Positions 58,588 to 64,000 of a DNA stretch of 64,000 nt are shown here, piece by piece. The DNA comes from Symsagittifera roscoffensis (lineage: Eukaryota > Xenacoelomorpha > Acoela > Convolutidae): NCBI RefSeq assembly GCF_963678635.1, contig NC_087065.1, forward strand, positions 55,642,397-55,706,396, given 5' to 3'. A model generated the notes under the pieces. It was not told where the DNA came from. It worked only from the letters and a program-made list of their open reading frames with translations, and searched no databases. Position 1 is the stretch's first letter. Every line of letters begins with the position of its first letter. A program made the translations under genes and the position numbers.

Positions 58588-58865
58588 ACTTAAAGAAAAA
58601 TGATCAAAGGTGAAATATCTTTTTAATTTAAATTTAAGCTCAGGACAATAACATCTTTTGAATGATATTAAAAACATTGGTCAAAAATGGTTAGATATAA
58701 AGTCGAAATTTAAGCCGGAATACAAGTCCAGCCGGAAACATGAACGCCGTAGTTGCAAGGTTTATCCTGTTTATCCCGTGGAAGGGATCGTAGGGTTTGC
58801 AGCTCCCACCTCTGCCGATGTCTGAAACGCAAACACCATAGCTGCTAACAAATTAAATTTTTTCC
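58588..58865. repeat. Duplicated segment, copy 1
   Basis: ACTTAAAGAAAAATGATCAA through the AACAAATTAA end is nearly identical to 60105-60385 (offset about 1517). Similar but more diverged sequence occurs at 59640-59880 and at 47210-47400. Confidence 0.88.
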
Positions 58866-59050
58866 ACTGTTGTATTTGGTCTAATTATAGTAAACCAAGA
58901 GTGTTTAAATTAGCAAATCATAAATAAACTACTTCGTTTTATGTAGTAGACTATGTATTATGTTTGAAACTAAATAGGTGTTCCTAATAATTACATAGGT
59001 GTTCATAATCGTCTGCTACAGAGGCTCCAGTAAGAGTGCTGTAGGTCACT

Positions 59051-59300
59051 TTTGCTGTACGTTTTCCATGAGGGGACCCCACAATTCGCTTGGTTTTTTC
59101 ACCGCCAAAAATCTATTCAGCTTTTTGCAAATTTTGGGAACAACTTTTAAACAACAAATGATTTCATAATATGTAGATTTTGTTGCTAATTTCATTCTAT
59201 ATAAGTGAAACTATTGAGCTAGTGTTACCATGTTTCAAACAAGACTGCTCATATCAGGGTGAAGCCCTGATTATTCCGACTGCGTTTTAAAGTCTATGGA
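59051..59300. repeat. Local repeat, copy 2
   Basis: Direct repeat of 58101-58340 (offset 950). The hairpin is TCAGGGT-GAA-GCCCTGA (59254-59270). A third, shorter copy of the hairpin segment follows at 59340-59405 (TCAGGGC-AAA-GCCCTGA at 59350-59366). Confidence 0.88.
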
Positions 59301-59589
59301 GCAGCGCACATGAAAAATTTGAAGGTAAAAAATAACAAGTTTGCTCGTATCAGGGCAAAGCCCTGAATGTTCCGACTGCCTTTTCAGGCTTATGGAGCAG
59401 TAATAAATTTAAGAAAACAAATGTACTAAAACAAAATGAAATTTTTTTTTCTAAATTTTGAAAATTTTTATGAAAATCATCCCCCCACACGAAATATGAA
59501 GTACAAAAGGATAGATTTCGCTCCTTGTATCGAATCAATTAAGGCAAATAAGCTTCTTTCAACCAATTTGGAACAATTTTTAAGACGGA

Positions 59590-60065
59590 TTAAATCTCCG
59601 CTTACGCGTTAATAGCGCGAATTATATCGCGCGTTAATTGTCCCAAATTGGTCAAAATGGCAATCTTTAAACCGTCATAACTTTACGAAAAATGATCACA
59701 GCTGAAAAATCTTTTTAAATTTTAGCTCAGGGCAACAAAACCTTCCGATTGATGTAAAACAATTCCGTCAAAAATGGTTAGTTAAAAAGTCAAAATTTGT
59801 CTGCAGAAAAAAAAACCCACCCCGAGCACAAATATTCCGTTACTTTCGTATCGAAAGTCGGAACAAAAATAATTTTTTTTTCATATTTAAGATATTTTCT
59901 GAAAACATCCCCCACTCGCCATATTAAGTACAAACTGATAGATTTTGCTTCTATTAACAATTCAATTATGACATATAAACGTCCTTGAATAAATTTGGAA
60001 CGATTTCTAAAACGGATTAATTCTCGCTTACGCGTTAATAGCGCGAAATATATTGCGCGTTAATT
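59590..60065. repeat. Repeat with GCGCGA palindrome, two copies
   Basis: At 59609-59640 and 60030-60064, GTTAATAGCGCGA and CGCGCGTTAA form an inverted repeat in otherwise AT-rich DNA, in the same surrounding sequence (AAATTTGGAAC...ACGGATTAA before; TTGGTCAAAATGGCAATC or TTGGCCAAAATGGCAATC after). A reversed, diverged copy lies at about 57090-57260. Confidence 0.65.
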
Positions 60066-60104
60066 GTCTCAAATTGGCCAAAATGGCAATCTTTAAACCC
60101 TCAT

Positions 60105-60385
60105 AACTTAAAGAAAAATGATCAAAGGTGAAATATCTTTTTAATTTAAATTTAAGCTCAGGACAATAACATCTTTTGAATGATATTAAAAACATTGGTC
60201 AAAAATGGTTAGATATAAAGTCGAAATTTAAGCCGGAATACAAGTCCAGCCGGAAACATGAACGCCGTAGTTGCAAGGTTTATCCTGTTTATCCCGTGGA
60301 AGGGATCGTAGGGTTTGCAGCTCCCACCTCTGCCGATGTCTGAAACGCAAACACCATAGCTGCTAACAAATTAATTTTTTTTCCA
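60105..60385. repeat. Duplicated segment, copy 2, ending at the assembly gap
   Basis: Same as 58588-58865 and runs straight into the N run, so the assembly breaks inside a repeated sequence. Confidence 0.88.
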
Positions 60386-60585
60386 NNNNNNNNNNNNNNN
60401 NNNNNNNNNNNNNNNNNNNNNNNNNNNNNNNNNNNNNNNNNNNNNNNNNNNNNNNNNNNNNNNNNNNNNNNNNNNNNNNNNNNNNNNNNNNNNNNNNNNN
60501 NNNNNNNNNNNNNNNNNNNNNNNNNNNNNNNNNNNNNNNNNNNNNNNNNNNNNNNNNNNNNNNNNNNNNNNNNNNNNNNNNNNNN
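60386..60585. other. Assembly gap, 200 N
   Basis: Exactly 200 unknown bases, a conventional placeholder size, so the true distance is unknown. Confidence 0.98.
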
Positions 60586-61034
60586 CCTCCGATGAGTCAG
60601 GGTAGATAGTCGCTATTAATAACGGGCATAAAAAAAGACAAGGACCTCACTTTAAGTTTTCAACCATTTTTAGTTTGGTAGTTTTAATTTGACCCCCCGG
60701 GAGACGGGGTTCTAATTTGCGATTAAGCCTCCCAATATCCCGGCACAGTAATCAAAGAGGCAATATAATTTTTGATGTTTACAAAAAAGATCACCAAGGT
60801 TCATGTTTTGGGTGCAAGAAATTCTTAAGTTGAGGAATAGGTTTTCCCAATACATCGACGTGTCCATTTAATGGGAAAAATGGTATTTATCTTACGTTTT
60901 AAGATACAACATACAATCATGTTTCCGTTTCCATTGAAACTCGGCCTGAAGTTTCACACCAATTTTTCTCAGCGGGACTTGCATAGCACATAGAGCCATA
61001 TATATTGCTAAGTCAAATTAACCCGAAAAATCGG

Positions 61035-61700
61035 TTTGAAGAAGCGTCTTACACAGCTCAACAAAGTTCGCAAAGTGTCAAACTTCGAAAAAATGCGAAA
61101 AAAATTTGGAAATTTGTTTTAGCCAAAGATTTTAAACTTTATATACTAAAAACGATTTTATTTACCTGTCAATCAAAATATATTATATCATACAAATTTT
61201 TGAAAACTTTAGCCAAAAAAATACTTAAAAGAATTACACTAAAACTAACAAAATAATGAAAAAGAAAAATTATCAAAGAAGCCTCCTACACAGCGTAACA
61301 AAATTTTAGAAGGTCAAAATCTCGAAAAAAGCTTAAAACATTCAAAAATTATTTAAAGCAAGAAAACGCGGCTTGTATATAGTGAAAACGAACTATTTTG
61401 GTTATAAAATGAAAATATTTCCTTTTATACAAGTTTATAGAGATTTTATCGTCTTGAACTTTGTTAGGCTATGTAAGAGGCTTCTTTCATATAACTCTAC
61501 TGTCAATTAACTTGGTAGTTTTAGCGTTCTTTTGTTTAAATAAAAAAATCAAAAAGACCCATTTTGGGGGTAAAATTTTAATTGTGGTTGATTATTAATT
61601 AGTTCTGAGCAACTTTAGTTCATTTCACTTTTTGTCTAAGACAAATCAATTTGAGAAAAACGCGTTTGAAATTTCAAATTTTGTTTGTTTTGTCCCCCAG
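61035..61700. repeat. MITE-related arms with direct and inverted copies
   Basis: GAAGCGTCTTACACAGCTCA (61036), GAAGCCTCCTACACAGCGTA (61278) and, inverted, TAGGCTATGTAAGAGGCTTC (61460) are variants of one motif. The right arm (61450-61700), read in reverse, follows the arm order of the MITE at 53538 (GGACAAAAC, TTTTTCTCAAATTG, ACCCCCAAAATGGGTC, then the motif). Confidence 0.6.
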
Positions 61701-61710
61701 GGTTGACCAA

Positions 61711-61855
61711 AAGTGCTAATCATACAGTTTTCATATATCGAAAAATGCTAATCAAACACTTTTCATGCAATTCCATAAGTATATAAAATTGCATAAAAAA
61801 TTGGTGACTAGTGATTTTTCATATATGGAAATTGTATGACTAGCATTTTCCATAA
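61711..61855. repeat. Imperfect inverted repeat region
   Basis: GCTAATCATACAGTTTTCAT on the left pairs with the complement of ATGGAAATTGTATGACTAGC on the right, with TGCAATTCC...AAATTGCA in between. Repeated in the second copy of the 2.09-kb duplication. Confidence 0.6.
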
Positions 61856-61908
61856 ACCAATAAAAAATGTTTTTATTAAACTTTACTTCTGAAAATTTTT
61901 GGGATGTG

Positions 61909-62677
61909 TTCGTGACCGAACAAAGGTGACAAAAACTAGAGTCACCAAATGTTTAACCGTTTTGCATTTAAACTGCATTGGAAACGACCTGAAATTGTGT
62001 AAGAGTTTTCTTAAGCAAATCATATATTGAAAACATCAGACTTTAAAATTTTGGCAAAAACTATTCCCCATCCACGTTTCTCATCTCTCTCCCCGGAACG
62101 TAATCAGTCATGTCAAAAAATAGGGGAATTTTTTGTAACTTTTCAGAAAAATTAACACCGAAAAAACTATTTATCTTCAAGATTTCTTAATAATTCTTAA
62201 AATAGTCGCAACTATTATTCTTGAAATTTGTTTCCGAACTTTTTTAAACGTAGCATAAGTTAGGTTAGTCAAAACATAAGCTAGGTTAGTCACCCATCTA
62301 TTAAGATGAACTTAAGCATTCTAATCACCCAGCACAAGTATTAAGACAGATAATTTAATTTTTTTCCTTTAAAGAATGCCAAAAATCAAGTTGAAAATTA
62401 GATGGAGTTGATGGAGAAAAAAATGTACCCAAAATGTAGCATGTAATAGTGCAAATCACCGGAACCCCAGGAGTTTCCAGTGTTTCAACTTGAGTTGAAA
62501 CATGAGAAAGATTATAAATTGCGTTTCTTAAGATAGAAATTAGGTTTTACCTTGTTATAAAAATTTTGGTTGAAAGTTACGTTCTTTACTGGCAAAACGT
62601 CAGGTTTGATTTATTCAAAAAATGAAATAATTAACTTACGCCACTTTTATTCGCGGATTTTACCTTGAAGAAATCTA
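61909..62677. other. Right part of the 2.09-kb unit, nothing recognised
   Basis: AT-rich, without long frames or clear exons. Its second copy would lie beyond the window. Confidence 0.4.
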
Positions 62678-64000
62678 CCTCCGATGAGTCAGGGTAGATA
62701 GTCGCTATTAATAACGGGCATAAAAAAAGACAAGGACCTCACTTTAAGTTTTCAACCATTTTTAGTTTGGTAGTTTTAATTTGACCCCCCGGGAGACGGG
62801 GTTCTAATTTGCGATTAAACCTCCCAATATTCCGGCACAGTAATCAAAGAGGCAATATAATTTTTGATGTTTACAAAAAAGATCACCAAGGTTCATGTTT
62901 TGGGTGCAAGAAATTCTTAAGTTGAGGAATAGGTTTTCCCAATACATCGACGTGTCCATTTAATGGGAAAAATGGTATTTATCTTACGTTTTAAGATACA
63001 ACATACAATCATGTTTCCGTTTCCATTGAAACTCGGCCTGAAGTTTCACACCAATTTTTCTCAGCGGGACTTGCATAGCACATAGAGCCATATATATTGC
63101 TAAGTCAAATTAACCCGAAAAATCGGTTTGAAGAAGCGTCTTACACAGCTCAACAAAGTTCGCAAAGTGTCAAACTTCGAAAAAATGCGAAAAAAATTTG
63201 GAAATTTGTTTTAGCCAAAGATTTTAAACTTTATATACTAAAAACGATTTTATTTACCTGTCAATCAAAATATATTATATCATACAAATTTTTGAAAACT
63301 TTAGCCAAAAAAATACTTAAAAGAATTACACTAAAACTAACAAAATAATGAAAAAGAAAAATTATCAAAAGAAGCCTCCTACACAGCGTAACAAAATTTT
63401 AGAAGGTCAAAATCTGAAAAAAGCTTAAAACATTCAAAAATTATTTAAAGCAAGAAAACGCGGCTTGTATATAGTGAAAACGAACTATTTTGGTTATAAA
63501 ATGAAAATATTTCCTTTTATACAAGTTTATAGAGATTTTATCGTCTTGAACTTTGTTAGGCTATGTAAGAGGCTTCTTTCATATAACTCTACTGTCAATT
63601 AACTTGGTAGTTTTAGCGTTCTTTTGTTTAAATAAAAAAATCAAAAAGACCCATTTTGGGGGTAAAATTTTAATTGTGGTTGATTATTAATTAGTTCTGA
63701 GCAACTTTAGTTCATTTCACTTTTTGTCTAAGACAAATCAATTTGAGAAAAACGCGTTTGAAATTTCAAATTTTGTTTGTTTTGTCCCCCAGGGTTGACC
63801 AAAAGTGCCAATCATACAGTTTTCATATATCGAAAAATGCTAATCAAACACTTTTCATGCAATTCCATAAGTATATAAAATTGCATAAAAAGTTGGTGAC
63901 TAGTGATTTTTCATATATGGAAATTGTATGACTAGCATTTTCCATAAACCAATAAAAAATGTTTTTATTAAACTTTACTTCTGAAAATTTTTGGGATGTG
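62678..64000. repeat. Tandem duplication, copy 2, cut by the window end
   Basis: Direct repeat at an offset of 2092 bp. The remainder lies to the right of the window. Confidence 0.92.

Larger units (their letters stand above)
60586..62677. repeat. Tandem duplication, copy 1 (at least 2092 bp)
   Basis: CCTCCGATGAGTCAGGG at the gap edge recurs at 62678, and 60586-61908 matches 62678-64000 with very few differences. The left limit is hidden by the gap. It contains MITE-family arms at 61035-61700 and the hairpin region at 61711-61855. An 83-codon Lys-rich frame (61005-61256, again at 63097) lies in repeat sequence and is not supported as a gene. Confidence 0.92.

Noticed and set aside
61005-61256. 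83-codon frame, repeated at 63097
   Set aside because: Lys/Ile-rich translation of A-rich MITE-family sequence; the repetition is from the 2.09-kb duplication.

Overview
The window is AT-rich eukaryotic DNA, almost certainly from an invertebrate animal. Its few host-like exons have nematode-style splice signals (a pyrimidine-rich acceptor ending in CAG and a GTAAGT donor). My impression, which I cannot verify here, is of a nematode. No rRNA, tRNA, operon or CRISPR array was seen. The window is dominated by mobile elements and recent segmental duplications, and intact host genes are nearly absent.

Left part (1-9.55 kb). A reverse-oriented, divergent copy of an LTR retroelement enters from the left edge; its LTR ends at 1880. 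Next come two tandem units (2236-6674 and 6675-10539). Each unit holds minus-strand remains of a different Ty3/Gypsy element (degraded reverse transcriptase), followed by a plus-strand LTR and leader of the main retroelement.

Centre (9.55-43.46 kb). One retroelement family fills 34 kb as three overlapping direct blocks: A (9556-22035, LTR to early env), B (22036-34147, leader to late env, with an internal pol deletion) and C (34148-43460, integrase to 3' LTR). Read through once without redundancy, the family is about 18 kb. The order is LTR, PBS-like site, long leader with twin hairpins and small ORFs, very long Gag, RS-rich region, retropepsin, reverse transcriptase, RNase H, integrase, a small membrane ORF, a Pro/Ser-rich ORF that overlaps an env-like ORF, a further large ORF X, a 1.7-kb 3' region and the LTR. 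The LTR is about 377 bp, TG...CA. The blocks share many of the same in-frame stops, so the array grew by DNA duplication after the element had decayed.

Right part (43.46-64 kb). This holds scraps of other Gypsy-like coding sequence, a 2.6-kb tandem duplication, a palindromic Tc1/mariner-like MITE with TA flanks, a second foldback element, a cluster of dispersed repeats with conserved hairpins, a 200-base N gap, and a 2.09-kb tandem duplication that starts at the gap and runs off the window. One plausible host gene piece is present: an exon at 55955-56158 encoding a signal peptide and the start of a PAN/Apple-like cysteine domain.
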